Origin: Clostridium tetanomorphum
GTDB lineage: Bacteria > Bacillota > Clostridia > Clostridiales > Clostridiaceae
Direction: 5' to 3'
NCBI RefSeq assembly: GCF_017873215.1
Contig: NZ_JAGGKA010000010.1
Coordinates: forward strand, 86,783 to 150,782
Length of the DNA: 64,000 nucleotides
Positions 1-9,782 of this stretch are shown here, in pieces. The notes beneath the pieces were generated by a model. That model was not told the origin of the DNA. It worked only from the letters and a program-made list of their open reading frames with translations, and did no database searches. Both the position numbers and the translations under genes were made by a program. Numbering within the stretch: position 1 is the stretch's first letter; each line of letters begins with the position of its first letter.

Positions 1-1019
1 TTGAAGGAAAAGCTTTTGGCTACTTAAAAGAAAGTGTTGGAGAAGTAGTTTTCAACACAGGTATGACAGGATATGAAGAAATTCTTACAGATCCATCCTA
101 TTATGGTCAAATCGTTACAATGACATATCCCCTTATAGGAAATTATGGTATAAATTTAGAGGATATGGAATCAAACTCACCAAAGGTTAAAGGATTTATA
201 GTTAGGGAAAAGTGTAATTTTTCTAGTAATTTCAGATCAGAATTAGAAATATCAGATTATTTAAAGGGAAATAAAATAATTGGCTTAGAAGGAATAGATA
301 CTAGAGCTTTAACGAAAATTCTAAGAAACAATGGAACTATGAAAGGAATAATTACTCTAGAGGATATTTCCTATGAAGAAGCTTGTAGAAAACTAAATAA
401 TTTTTCTAATAAAGAGGCAGTTAAAAATGTTACTACTAAAGAAACATATAAAATAGAAGGAGAAGGAAAGCATGTAGCTATTATGGATTTTGGTATAAAA
501 GGTAACATAATAAGATCCTTTATAAGAAGAAATTGTAAAGTAACAGTTTTTTCAGCAAATACTACAGCAGAGAAAATTTTAGATGTAAATCCAGACCTTG
601 TATTTCTATCTAATGGTCCTGGAGATCCTGAGGATTTACCAGAAGTTATAGAAAATATTAAAAAATTAGTAGGTAAAAAACCTATAGTAGGAATTTGCTT
701 AGGACATCAGCTTTTAGCACTAGCACTAGATGGAAAAACTGCAAAATTAAAATTTGGACATAGAGGAAGTAATCATCCGGTTAAGGATTTAAAGGAAAAT
801 AAAGTGTATATAACTTCTCAAAATCATGGATACTATGTGGAAACATTGCCACAAGATATGGAAGTAACTCATGTAAGTCTTAATGATGGAACAGTAGAGG
901 GAATGAAACATACAAGGTTACCAATATTTTCAGTTCAATTCCATCCAGAAGCGTGTCCAGGCCCTAAGGATAATGATTATATTTTTGATAAATTTCTTAG
1001 TTACGCAGAAAATAGATAA
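1..1019 (+). CDS. carA: Carbamoyl-phosphate synthase small (glutaminase) subunit, 5'-partial
   Basis: The frame is open from base 3, and the first 20 codons in the window are already CarA-like, so the true start lies before the window; the ATG at 63 is internal. The product hydrolyses glutamine and passes ammonia to CarB for carbamoyl phosphate, used in pyrimidine and arginine synthesis. The N-terminal CarA domain is followed by a class I glutamine amidotransferase domain. Its nucleophile Cys lies in GICLGHQ (codon near 696) and the His/Glu pair in FHPEACPGP near the C-terminus. carB follows 94 bp downstream on the same strand. The gene looks intact apart from the window edge. Confidence 0.96.
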   Translation, partial: EGKAFGYLKESVGEVVFNTGMTGYEEILTDPSYYGQIVTMTYPLIGNYGINLEDMESNSPKVKGFIVREKCNFSSNFRSELEISDYLKGNKIIGLEGIDTRALTKILRNNGTMKGIITLEDISYEEACRKLNNFSNKEAVKNVTTKETYKIEGEGKHVAIMDFGIKGNIIRSFIRRNCKVTVFSANTTAEKILDVNPDLVFLSNGPGDPEDLPEVIENIKKLVGKKPIVGICLGHQLLALALDGKTAKLKFGHRGSNHPVKDLKENKVYITSQNHGYYVETLPQDMEVTHVSLNDGTVEGMKHTRLPIFSVQFHPEACPGPKDNDYIFDKFLSYAENR

Positions 1020-1113
1020 CAGAGAATAAAGGGCAGAGTATAGAGAAAAGAGCACATAAACTGTAATCTGTTAATTGTTAACTGTAAATTCAATTAAACG
1101 GGAGGTAGAAATT

Positions 1114-4100
1114 ATGCCATTAAATAAAGATATAAAGAAAGTTTTAGTTATAGGATCAGGTCCAATAGTTATAGGTCAAGCAGCGGAATTTGATTATTCA
1201 GGAACTCAAGCTTGTGAGGCCTTAAAGGAAGAAGGAGTAGAGGTTGTTTTAATAAACAGTAACCCAGCTACTATAATGACAGATAGAGAAGTAGCAGATA
1301 AGGTTTATTTAGAGCCTTTAACAGTAGAGTTTGTAGAAAAAGTTATAGCAAAGGAAAGACCAGATAGTCTACTTGCAGGTATGGGCGGACAAACAGGACT
1401 AAACCTTGCAGTAGAACTTTATGATAAAAAAATACTACAAAAGTATGGTGTAAATGTAATAGGAACTTCTATAGAGTCCATAAAAGAGGGAGAAGATAGA
1501 GAACTCTTTAGATCAATGATGAATAGAATAGGAGAGCCTGTTATTGAAAGTGAAATAATAACTGATATGGAAGCAGGGAAAGCCTTTGCAAATAAAATTG
1601 GATATCCAGTTATAGTAAGACCAGCTTATACTTTAGGAGGAACTGGTGGCGGAATAGCAAAGGATGAAGAAGAATTAGAAACAATTCTTTCCTTAGGTCT
1701 TCAATTAAGTACTATAGGCCAAGTACTTCTTGAAAAAAGCGTTAAAGGTTGGAAAGAAATAGAGTATGAAGTAATGAGAGACAGCTTTGGAAACTGTATT
1801 ACTGTATGTAACATGGAAAATATAGATCCTGTAGGAATTCATACAGGAGATAGTATTGTAGTAGCTCCAAGCCAAACTCTTTCGGATAAAGAATATCAAA
1901 TGCTTAGAACTGCTTCAATAAATATAATAAATGCAGTAGGTATAGAAGGAGGATGTAATGTGCAATTTGCACTAAACCCAAATTCTTTTGAATATGCAGT
2001 AATAGAGATAAATCCAAGAGTTAGTCGTTCTTCAGCCTTAGCTTCAAAAGCTACAGGATATCCTATAGCAAAGGTAGCAGCAAAAATAGCTTTAGGCTAC
2101 GGATTAGATGAAATTAAGAATGCAGTAACTCAAAAAACTTATGCTTGTTTTGAACCATCATTAGATTATGTAGTAGTTAAAATTCCAAAGTGGCCTTTTG
2201 ATAAATTCCAGGAGGCAGATAGAGTTTTAGGTACTAAAATGATGGCTACAGGTGAAGTTATGGCCATAGGAAGTAACTTTGAAGCAGCCTTTTTAAAGGG
2301 AATAAGATCTTTGGAAACCGGCAAGTATTCTTTAGAACATAAAAAAATTAAAGATTTAACTATAAGTGAATTAAAGAAGAGAGTTATGTCACCAGATGAT
2401 GAAAGAATATTTGCTTTAGCAGAAATGCTTAGAAGAGAGTATAGAGAAGAAAAAGTAGCGCAAATAACAGGTATAGACAAATTTTTTATAAAGAAGTTTA
2501 AAAAAATCGTAGAAGAAGAACAGAAATTAAGAGGAAGTTCTGTAGATGATTTAGACAAAGAGTGGTTGTATAATTTAAAGAAAAAGGGATTTTCAGATAA
2601 AGCTATAGGAGATATGTTAAATGTAAGTCCTGAAAATATATATAGATTAAGAAGTATATGGAATATAAAACCGGTCTATAAAATGGTAGATACCTGTGGA
2701 GGAGAATTTGAAGCATTATCACCATATTATTATTCAACTTATGAAAGTTATGATGAAGTAGAAGTTTCAGATAAAAGGAAAGTCATAGTTATAGGTTCAG
2801 GACCAATAAGAATTGGACAGGGAATAGAGTTTGATTATGCTTCAGTTCATTGTGTAAAAGCTCTTAAAAACATGGGAATAGAAACTATAATAATAAATAA
2901 TAACCCAGAGACTGTAAGTACAGATTTTGATATATCAGATAAATTATACTTTGAGCCACTAACAGAAGAAGATGTACTAAATATAATAGAGAAAGAAAAT
3001 CCTTACGGAGTAATACTTCAATTTGGAGGGCAAACTGCTATAAAGCTAGCTAAGTTTTTAAAAGAGAAAAATATAAAAACCCTTGGAACTACTTCAGATC
3101 AAATAGATACAGCGGAAGATAGGGAAAAATTTGATGAGTTATTAGAGAACTTAGGTATAGCAAGGCCTAAAGGAAAGGGAGTATGGTCTATTGAAGAGGG
3201 ACTAAAGGAAGCAGAAAAACTAGGTTTTCCAGTACTTGTAAGACCTTCCTTCGTACTTGGCGGACAAGGTATGGAAATAACTCATGATGAAAAAGAGTTG
3301 GTATATTATCTAACTCAAGCTTTTGAAAAGGATAAGAAAAATCCAATTCTTATAGATAAGTATCTAATGGGAAGAGAAATAGAAGTAGATGCTATATCAG
3401 ATGGGGAAGATATTCTTATACCTGGAATTATGGAACATTTAGAAAGAGCAGGAGTACATTCAGGAGACAGTATTACTATGTATCCAGGCCCAAATTTAAC
3501 TAAAGAAATAAAAGAAAAGGTTCTACAATATACTAAAAAACTTGCATTAGGAATAGGAATAAAAGGTATGATTAACATACAATTCATAGAATTTAAAGGA
3601 CAGCTTTATGTAATTGAGGTTAATCCAAGGGCTTCAAGAACTGTACCATATATAAGCAAAGTAAGTAAAGTTCCTATAGTAGATATAGCCACAAAGGTAA
3701 TGCTTGGAGAAAAGTTAAAGAATTTAGGTTATGGTGTAGATATATATAAAGAACCAGAATTAATTTCCGTAAAAGTACCTGTGTTTTCTACTCAAAAACT
3801 TCCAAATGTAGAAGTATGTTTAGGACCTGAAATGAGATCTACAGGAGAAGTTTTAGGAGTAGGAAAAACTATAGAGGAAGCTTTATATAAAGGATTCTTG
3901 GCAGCAAATATGTATACTAAAAAAGAAAAAGGAGTTATACTTGCTACTATAAACGATCATGATAAAGAAGAGTTTTTACCTATAGCTAAAGAATTAAGTA
4001 AGCTAGGATTTAAATTTATGGCTACTGCAAAAACAGCAAAACTTTTAAAGAATGAAGGAATAGAAGTAAAAGAGGTTAGAAAATTAAAGGAAGAACATCC

Positions 4101-4320
4101 AAATATCATAGATGTAGTTAAAAATGGAGAAGTGGATTTAGTAATAAACACTCCAACTAAGGGAAATGACTCAAAAAGAGATGGATTTCATATAAGAAGG
4201 GCAGCCATTGAAAGAAATATAGGAGTGATAACAGCATTAGATACATTTAAAGCTATGGTAGAAGTTAAAAGTAAGTGTATAAAAGAAGAAGAATTAAGAG
4301 TATATGATTTAGGAAAATAG
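1114..4320 (+). CDS. carB: Carbamoyl-phosphate synthase large subunit
   Basis: This is the ATP-dependent synthetase subunit, which makes carbamoyl phosphate from bicarbonate, ammonia and two ATP. The 1068 residues match the family length (about 1070). Two homologous ATP-grasp halves are visible, with the glycine loops GGTGGGIA in the first and LGGQGMEI in the second, followed by a C-terminal MGS-like allosteric domain. I place the start at the ATG at 1114 because GGGAGGT lies at 1099-1105; a longer open frame back to 1075 has no such site. It forms an operon with carA and ends at a clear terminator. Confidence 0.97.
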   Translation: MPLNKDIKKVLVIGSGPIVIGQAAEFDYSGTQACEALKEEGVEVVLINSNPATIMTDREVADKVYLEPLTVEFVEKVIAKERPDSLLAGMGGQTGLNLAVELYDKKILQKYGVNVIGTSIESIKEGEDRELFRSMMNRIGEPVIESEIITDMEAGKAFANKIGYPVIVRPAYTLGGTGGGIAKDEEELETILSLGLQLSTIGQVLLEKSVKGWKEIEYEVMRDSFGNCITVCNMENIDPVGIHTGDSIVVAPSQTLSDKEYQMLRTASINIINAVGIEGGCNVQFALNPNSFEYAVIEINPRVSRSSALASKATGYPIAKVAAKIALGYGLDEIKNAVTQKTYACFEPSLDYVVVKIPKWPFDKFQEADRVLGTKMMATGEVMAIGSNFEAAFLKGIRSLETGKYSLEHKKIKDLTISELKKRVMSPDDERIFALAEMLRREYREEKVAQITGIDKFFIKKFKKIVEEEQKLRGSSVDDLDKEWLYNLKKKGFSDKAIGDMLNVSPENIYRLRSIWNIKPVYKMVDTCGGEFEALSPYYYSTYESYDEVEVSDKRKVIVIGSGPIRIGQGIEFDYASVHCVKALKNMGIETIIINNNPETVSTDFDISDKLYFEPLTEEDVLNIIEKENPYGVILQFGGQTAIKLAKFLKEKNIKTLGTTSDQIDTAEDREKFDELLENLGIARPKGKGVWSIEEGLKEAEKLGFPVLVRPSFVLGGQGMEITHDEKELVYYLTQAFEKDKKNPILIDKYLMGREIEVDAISDGEDILIPGIMEHLERAGVHSGDSITMYPGPNLTKEIKEKVLQYTKKLALGIGIKGMINIQFIEFKGQLYVIEVNPRASRTVPYISKVSKVPIVDIATKVMLGEKLKNLGYGVDIYKEPELISVKVPVFSTQKLPNVEVCLGPEMRSTGEVLGVGKTIEEALYKGFLAANMYTKKEKGVILATINDHDKEEFLPIAKELSKLGFKFMATAKTAKLLKNEGIEVKEVRKLKEEHPNIIDVVKNGEVDLVINTPTKGNDSKRDGFHIRRAAIERNIGVITALDTFKAMVEVKSKCIKEEELRVYDLGK

Positions 4321-4335
4321 AATAAAATTAAAATA

Positions 4336-4369
4336 GGGAAAATCTAATTTGGATTTTCCTTATTTTTTT
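4336..4369 (+). terminator. Rho-independent terminator of carAB
   Basis: GGAAAATC (4337-4344) pairs with GATTTTCC (4352-4359) across a 7-nt loop, followed by a T-rich run. Confidence 0.85.
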
Positions 4370-4517
4370 GAAAAAATAGGAAAGTTTTATATGACATTAG
4401 TTTAATTTGATATTATAAATAAATTTATCCACACATATAATTTAAATCCCTGGTAAATATAATAAGAAGAAGATTTATTATAAATTCATACATAGGTTTA
4501 GAGAGGTGAAATAGATT

Positions 4518-5438
4518 ATGAAAAGAATAGTTTCACATATAATAGTATTTTTTTTATTAATTAGTCCAATATCTTTAGCAAGAGCAGAAAATACTATAAA
4601 TAGAGATAACGAATTGTATGAAATAAATATGAAACGAGATTTATTATGTTTAATGATGGCGTATCCAGAACATATTACCAATATTCAATATAAAGATGGA
4701 TCGGTATATTTAGTGATGAAATCTGGAACAAAAATACTTTATGATGATAAAAGACAAAAGAATTTTCATGAGAAGTTGGCCAATCCAGATTTACAGGATA
4801 TGATGGAAGAAATTTATCCACTATCGCCGGTAACAGGATTAATGGATGAGAATTTTGATCCTGGTCGTTATAGAGTTTATTCTCTGTTAAAAGATGTATA
4901 TGGAAGTTCAAAAGGAGAAATAGAAAAAAACCTTACAGGAGTGAATTGTGGATATAAAAATTATCTATTTAACTCTAATAATAAGGCGGCAGAATCTTTA
5001 AAAAATGTTATGGAGGAACTTATACCTTTGGCAGGTAAAAATATACATGTACAAAGATGTTTATATCCTACTAATGGTACTTATAATTACCGCGTAATTT
5101 CAGGAACAAATAGATTAAGTCCTCATGCTTTTGGAATAGCTATTGATTTAGCTAGGGATAAAAGAGACTATTGGAAGTGGGCGTCTAGAGAAGATGGAGA
5201 AAAGAGGCTACTTGATTATTCTAAAAAAATGGTAGAAATATTTGAGGAAAATAACTTTGTATGGGGAGGAAAGTGGGGACATTTTGATATACTACATTTT
5301 GAATATAGACCTGAAATTATTATAAAAGCTAAATATTTTACTAATAAAGATAATAATGATTTGTGGTATGAAGGAGCACCTTTAAATGATGTTTCTGTGA
5401 AGAATTATATAGAGAAAATAAATGAAGTATTAAAATAA
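4518..5438 (+). CDS. Exported M15-family peptidoglycan peptidase (VanY / L-Ala-D-Glu type)
   Basis: A zinc peptidase of 306 residues, predicted to act outside the membrane on peptidoglycan peptides. A signal peptide covers about residues 1-23 (basic start, hydrophobic core, ARA before the cleavage point). The metal-site pattern of M15 peptidases is present: SPHAFGIAID gives His203 and Asp210, and WGGKWGHFDILHFE gives His260 with Glu262. The WGG...HFE ending recalls phage endolysin-type L-alanyl-D-glutamate peptidases as well as VanY carboxypeptidases, so the exact bond cut is open. A start site is supported by GAGAGGTGAA upstream. A second exported hydrolase follows 18 bp downstream and is probably co-transcribed. 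Confidence 0.8.
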   Translation: MKRIVSHIIVFFLLISPISLARAENTINRDNELYEINMKRDLLCLMMAYPEHITNIQYKDGSVYLVMKSGTKILYDDKRQKNFHEKLANPDLQDMMEEIYPLSPVTGLMDENFDPGRYRVYSLLKDVYGSSKGEIEKNLTGVNCGYKNYLFNSNNKAAESLKNVMEELIPLAGKNIHVQRCLYPTNGTYNYRVISGTNRLSPHAFGIAIDLARDKRDYWKWASREDGEKRLLDYSKKMVEIFEENNFVWGGKWGHFDILHFEYRPEIIIKAKYFTNKDNNDLWYEGAPLNDVSVKNYIEKINEVLK

Positions 5439-5456
5439 CAAAAGGGGAAGAGTACT

Positions 5457-6572
5457 ATGAGTTTATATAAAATAAAAAAGAAATATTTAAATTTTTTAAA
5501 AATCATGGTATGTATCATTATAGTTTTAATAATACAGCAATTCGCATTAGGAAAAGCAACAACTTCAAATAATTACTCTGAAGACGAAATTACTGAAGCT
5601 ATAGAACATATATTTGAAAATAGAAATAAAGCAATGTTAATAAGAGATTTAGAATTAATAGAATCTATTTATGACACTAATACTAAATATGGAACTTGGG
5701 CTTATGAACATGAGAAAAAGAAAATGCAGTATATTCATAATTGGGAGCAAAAGCAAGGGGTAAAATTTATTGATATAATACCCAAAGTAGTAGTTAGGAA
5801 AATTAGCAACAATAATGAAAGAATTTCTGCTAATCTTTTATGCTCTACAGAATACAAATATATATATGAAGATAAACCAGAAGTTGTTAACAGCTCTAGA
5901 ATTGGTACTTATCATGTTTTACAATTAATAAACAGAGACGGTATATGGTTAGTAACTAAAGAATGGTATAAAGATCCCTTTGCAGATTCACTGTCTTTAG
6001 ATAATTTAAAATTTGATGCTATAAAACAACACATATTATCTCAGGAAGGAAGAGATGTTTTAAATATTAATAAAAGACGAATAGATTCTATGGAATATGC
6101 AGAAAAGTTTTGTGGAGCGGCTACGGAAGAAAAATATGGATTTAAATATAATAAAAAATATAGAGATTACAATTCACAGGGAGGAGATTGTGCAAACTTT
6201 GCATCTCAAATATTATTTGAAGGAGGAAAGTTTAGGAAAAATTCCATATGGAATTATGATGGTGGAGGAGCATCGGCGGCTTGGGTTAATGCAGATAGAT
6301 TTAAAGAGTATATGTTAAATAGTGGAAGAGCTTCCGTGATTGCTTATGGTGGTTATGAAAAAGTATATAAAGCTTCCTATAAACTTTTACCTGGAGATTT
6401 TGTAGCATATGAAAAAAAAGGTGATATTACCCATATTTCTGTAGTAACAGGAGCTGATTCTAGAGGATATTCTTTAGTAACTTGCCATAACACAGATAGA
6501 AATAAAGTTCCTTGGGACTTAGGATGGAGTAATAAAAATATAAAATTCTGGTTAATACGTGTTCATTATTAA
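5457..6572 (+). CDS. Membrane-anchored or secreted putative amidase (amidase_6 domain)
   Basis: 371 residues. A hydrophobic segment (about 14-30) acts as signal or anchor, and residues 40-180 form an accessory region that I do not recognise. The C-terminal third (about 210-371) matches the putative amidase_6 domain: GGDCANFASQ carries the likely catalytic Cys245, GDITHISVV carries His326, and a conserved WVNADRF stretch lies between them. Such domains are thought to be papain-fold amidases or peptidases acting on cell-wall material. The close spacing after the M15 peptidase suggests a two-gene cell-wall-hydrolase operon. The substrate is unknown. Confidence 0.72.
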   Translation: MSLYKIKKKYLNFLKIMVCIIIVLIIQQFALGKATTSNNYSEDEITEAIEHIFENRNKAMLIRDLELIESIYDTNTKYGTWAYEHEKKKMQYIHNWEQKQGVKFIDIIPKVVVRKISNNNERISANLLCSTEYKYIYEDKPEVVNSSRIGTYHVLQLINRDGIWLVTKEWYKDPFADSLSLDNLKFDAIKQHILSQEGRDVLNINKRRIDSMEYAEKFCGAATEEKYGFKYNKKYRDYNSQGGDCANFASQILFEGGKFRKNSIWNYDGGGASAAWVNADRFKEYMLNSGRASVIAYGGYEKVYKASYKLLPGDFVAYEKKGDITHISVVTGADSRGYSLVTCHNTDRNKVPWDLGWSNKNIKFWLIRVHY

Positions 6573-6634
6573 TTTTTTTTATACCCTATAAAATTAAAAA
6601 AATAAGTTGTATATATATATGTTAAGATAAGTGT

Positions 6635-6674
6635 TTAAGCTTCAGTTAGGGGAAATCTTCTTTCTGAAGCTTAA
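6635..6674. other. Perfect 11-bp inverted repeat between two genes
   Basis: TTAAGCTTCAG (6635-6645) and CTGAAGCTTAA (6664-6674) form a perfect stem with an 18-nt loop containing AGGGGAAATC. No T-run follows, so it is not a standard terminator. It could be a processed 3' end of the upstream operon, a leader structure for the next gene, or a protein site. Confidence 0.5.
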
Positions 6675-6721
6675 TTATTGAATAAAAATAAATAAAACTT
6701 TATTACAATAAGAGGTGGAAT

Positions 6722-7402
6722 ATGTATAACAGCAAATATATTTTAGGAGAAGGAAAGGAATTAATAAAAGCGTTACCAAAGGAAGAGTTTGGAACTGTCT
6801 ATATGGATCTAAAGTACATAAAAGGACAAACCATTCAGAAATATGTGTGTAAAAATGAAGCTTTAGATACAAAAGATATATATAATATTATATCAGGTAT
6901 ATGTCATATAATAGAATATTTGGATGATTTAAATCAGACTATTTCATATAAGGATTTAAATCCTAATAAGATAATAATAACTCCAAATAATAAAATATTT
7001 ATAGTAGATATTGATATGTATAAAAATGATAATATGGTTAATGACAAATATAAAGCTATAAATAGTATAGGTAAAATTATGTATTTTATGGCTACAGGTA
7101 AAATGCCATTTACAGATTTAGAACCTTTGGTAAGTGAAAATTATGGAAATAATATAGATTATAATTTAAAAAGAATAATTCAAAAATGCTTTGAAATAAA
7201 TATAAGTAAAAGATATGTTTCTATAGAAGAATTGAATAGAGAGATTATAATAGAGTTATTAAAGAAAAGCAAACAAAGAGAAACTATAGATGTAAGTTAT
7301 TTAAATAATAATATACATAGAGAAGAACATACTAGAAGGAAAAATTCCAACAAAATCACTATAAGAGGAGTTATTATGAATTTATTATCTTTTATTCAAT
7401 AA
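6722..7402 (+). CDS. Degenerate Ser/Thr protein kinase-like protein lacking most of the N-lobe
   Basis: 226 residues resembling the C-lobe of a eukaryotic-type Ser/Thr kinase. Residues 24-40 look like the hinge strand, YKDLNPNK (76-83) stands where HRDLKPEN is expected, VDID (95-98) where DFG is expected, and a SIGKIMYFMATG helix follows. The N-lobe with the P-loop and the beta-3 lysine is essentially absent. The catalytic Asp78 is kept, but the metal-binding Asn position is Lys83 and the DFG glycine is Asp. It is probably a pseudokinase or a deletion product. AGAGGTGG precedes the ATG. There is no transmembrane segment and no PASTA repeat. Partner unknown. Confidence 0.6.
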   Translation: MYNSKYILGEGKELIKALPKEEFGTVYMDLKYIKGQTIQKYVCKNEALDTKDIYNIISGICHIIEYLDDLNQTISYKDLNPNKIIITPNNKIFIVDIDMYKNDNMVNDKYKAINSIGKIMYFMATGKMPFTDLEPLVSENYGNNIDYNLKRIIQKCFEINISKRYVSIEELNREIIIELLKKSKQRETIDVSYLNNNIHREEHTRRKNSNKITIRGVIMNLLSFIQ

Positions 7403-7450
7403 AAAAAAGTAAGAAATAAGTATTATTAATAAAAAATAAGTATAAATATA

Positions 7451-7479
7451 TTGAAAATTATATATATTTAGTATATAAT
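7451..7479 (+). promoter_or_regulatory. Sigma-A type promoter for the 90-residue protein gene
   Basis: TTGAAA (7451-7456), a 17-bp spacer and TATAAT (7474-7479) lie about 70 bp before the ATG at 7551. The match to the vegetative consensus is close. Confidence 0.6.
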
Positions 7480-7550
7480 TAAATTGAAATAAATTTTCAA
7501 CATAAGTAAAATTATTACATTATCATGAATAGTTAAGGGGGAATGGGAAA

Positions 7551-7823
7551 ATGAAAAATGTAAATGAAATAGTAGAATTAATAAAATCAGGTAAAGTTAA
7601 CTTAGAACTTATAGATGATCGTGTAACAAATCAAAAAAAACTTGAAATGGTAGATGGAAGTGGTTTTGAAAAATTATGTGAATTTAGTGATGAAGAATAT
7701 TTTAAAGCATTATATAAAAAAGATGAAAAATATTTTTATGCAGAAAGACAATATTGTGCCGATAATGCATTTACAGGTTCTTGTGAACTTCAATATGATA
7801 AATTGTATGAAGTTGAAGTGTAA
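7551..7823 (+). CDS. Small protein of unknown function (90 aa)
   Basis: I do not recognise the family. It is 90 residues, acidic, without signal peptide or membrane segment, and has a cysteine-containing C-terminal half (RQYCADNAFTGSCELQYDK). AAGGGGG about 10 bases before the ATG is a strong ribosome site. It has its own sigma-A promoter and a strong terminator directly after it, so it is a monocistronic unit that is probably well expressed. A second reading frame (7654-7860) overlapping it is a shadow. Confidence 0.65.
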   Translation: MKNVNEIVELIKSGKVNLELIDDRVTNQKKLEMVDGSGFEKLCEFSDEEYFKALYKKDEKYFYAERQYCADNAFTGSCELQYDKLYEVEV

Positions 7824-7863
7824 TTATTTATCTAGCAGTGTAGTATTTAGTATAAGATAAATA

Positions 7864-7902
7864 AAAAATATCCATTGAATATTAGATTCAATGGATATTT
7901 TT
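7864..7902. terminator. Bidirectional terminator between convergent genes
   Basis: A 17-bp perfect stem (7864-7880 with 7886-7902, 5-nt loop) flanked by A- and T-runs serves the 90-aa gene on + and the PAS gene on -. Confidence 0.9.
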
Positions 7903-7911
7903 TTACTATAT

Positions 7912-9462
7912 TTAAATTGCTTTATGCTTAGTTATATCAACTATAATACCATCCCATAATATGCTATCATCATTCATTTTAGAGGGAATTGAATCTAATT
8001 GAATCCATTTAATATTGTCATTAATCACTATTCTACCAGTCCAATTTAATGAAGTTAAGTTTTCTTTGGAAAATTGAAAAGCTTTTTTAAAGTTATCTAA
8101 ATCTTCATTATGAATCTTTTCTAGGAAAAGATTAGGATTGGTTTTTAAGGCTGTTGGAGTTATATTAAATATTTTAATTACTGCTACATTTACATAGGTG
8201 AATGAAAGTTCACCTTGGGAAGAAAGACAAAGTTGAAAAATCATTCCAGGAATATTTTGTGTTATAGTAGTATATTTTTGATTAGTTTCATATAAGGAAT
8301 TTTTAATATTTTTTTGTACTGTAATATCTTCTCCTAATACAATAAAGTTTGATATTTCATTTTTTTCATCAAAAATAGGAGAAATTACTGCTGATTCCCA
8401 ATAAGATTCACCATTCTTTTTTATATTTAAAAATTCACCACGCCAAGTCTTTCCGGAATTTATGGTAGATAATAAATAATTATATTCGTAGGAAGTAGTT
8501 TCTTTTGGTTTCAATATTTTTAAGGGAGTGCCTAATACTTCTTCACAAGAATATCCTGTGACATCTGAAAATCTAGGGTTTACATATTCTATAGTACCTG
8601 ACTTATCTGTTATAGCTATTGAGGTATAGCTGTTTTCTATAGCTTTTTTGAATTTTATAAGTTCTTTCTCGGCTATTTTTCTATCTGTAATATCTTCTAT
8701 TTGAGATATAATATAAATGGGGTTATCTGAATCATTAAATATTGCACAACCAGAAATTTTTCCAAATATAAGTTGCCCGTTTTTAGAAACATATCTTTTT
8801 TCTAGAGAAAATTCCGAAATCTCTTTACTGCAAATTAGTTTTAAAATTTCATTAGTTTTTTCTATATCATCATTATAAGTAAGATCTTGTATTTTCATAT
8901 TTGATAATTCTTCAGGTGTATAATTAAGCATATTAATAAAAGCTTTATTAAATTTAAGCAACTTACCATGTAAGGAAATATGAATTTGGCCAACTAATGA
9001 GTTTTCAAAAGAAGACTTATAGAGTCTTTCACTATCACTTAAGGCCAATTGAAATTTTTTATTTTCTGTTATATCTATCATTTTAATTAATATGTTAATA
9101 ATTTCTCCGGATTCATTAATAATAGGGTTTAAATTAAAGGAAAACCAAAAATCTTCCTTGAAGCTATTGGTTAATTTTAATTGAAAATCTATAGATACAC
9201 CATTTAGAGCTTTATCTAAATTTTCTTTAAAAAATGGTGAATTGAAATCTTTATGATATTCGAATATATATTGTCCAATTTCTAAATCTTTTTCAAAAAT
9301 AGATTTTAGATTATTTTTTGATAAAGTATTAAATGTATGTATTTTTAGATATGTATCCAGTATGATGTAATAATTACTGGATGCGTTAAAAATAGACTGT
9401 AATTTAGTGTTTCCTAAGATTAAATGGTTTTCTACATTTTGTAAATAAAGATTATTATCCAT
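7912..9462 (-). CDS. PAS-only sensor protein (four PAS/PAC units, no output domain)
   Basis: 516 soluble residues made of four consecutive PAS domains, about 20-130, 140-265, 266-385 and 390-516. They are recognisable from PAC endings such as KMIDITENK, QIEDITDRK, LGEDITVQK and IVDITKHK. The protein stops eight residues after the fourth PAC motif, with no histidine kinase, GGDEF, EAL, HD-GYP or chemotaxis domain. No hydrophobic segment is present. AGGAGTT precedes the ATG. It could be an adaptor that signals through protein contacts, or a sensor whose output domain was lost; the immediately following terminator argues for an established short form. A sigma-D-like promoter lies upstream. Confidence 0.8.
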   Translation of the reverse strand: MDNNLYLQNVENHLILGNTKLQSIFNASSNYYIILDTYLKIHTFNTLSKNNLKSIFEKDLEIGQYIFEYHKDFNSPFFKENLDKALNGVSIDFQLKLTNSFKEDFWFSFNLNPIINESGEIINILIKMIDITENKKFQLALSDSERLYKSSFENSLVGQIHISLHGKLLKFNKAFINMLNYTPEELSNMKIQDLTYNDDIEKTNEILKLICSKEISEFSLEKRYVSKNGQLIFGKISGCAIFNDSDNPIYIISQIEDITDRKIAEKELIKFKKAIENSYTSIAITDKSGTIEYVNPRFSDVTGYSCEEVLGTPLKILKPKETTSYEYNYLLSTINSGKTWRGEFLNIKKNGESYWESAVISPIFDEKNEISNFIVLGEDITVQKNIKNSLYETNQKYTTITQNIPGMIFQLCLSSQGELSFTYVNVAVIKIFNITPTALKTNPNLFLEKIHNEDLDNFKKAFQFSKENLTSLNWTGRIVINDNIKWIQLDSIPSKMNDDSILWDGIIVDITKHKAI

Positions 9463-9632
9463 TAAGCATCCAACTCCTATAATGCAGTTATAATAATTTT
9501 TTAAATTATATAGATTTGTAAATCAAATAAGTTGCTAATTAATTTTTTATAGTATATATAGAATAAAAAAATATATCAATGAAATTATACCAATAAATCC
9601 ACAAAATTTATAGTTCTTTTTTATTTTATTAA

Positions 9633-9660
9633 TTATCGGCTACAATAAATTATTGTTTTA
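9633..9660 (-). promoter_or_regulatory. Candidate sigma-D (flagellar sigma-28) promoter for the PAS gene
   Basis: Read on the minus strand: TAAA (9660-9657), 16 bases, then GCCGATAA (9640-9633). The sigma-D consensus is TAAA-N15-GCCGATAT. It lies about 170 bp before the PAS start codon. The rest of the intergenic stretch 9463-9782 is AT-rich with no gene; a weaker TTGGAC-N19-TATAAT (9697-9727) could serve the + strand gene. Confidence 0.5.
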
Positions 9661-9782
9661 TATTCTTTTAAAGTAAATTTATTCTAAAGAACAATATTGG
9701 ACATATATTAAGAGTTTAAGCTATAATAAAATAAATACAATGTATTATATAGATAAAAATATGATTTCAGGAGATGGTAATA

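Noticed and set aside
1030..1098. Short repetitive stretch between carA and carB (TGTTAATTGTTAACTG)
   Set aside because: Too short and AT-rich to call a repeat family; no hairpin or attenuator could be supported.
2166..2558. Open frame antisense to carB (130 codons)
   Set aside because: Lies entirely inside a clearly coding gene, has no ribosome site, and its composition is the mirror of the sense codons.
7654..7860. 68-codon frame overlapping the 90-residue gene
   Set aside because: The overlapped gene has the promoter, ribosome site and terminator in register; this frame has none.
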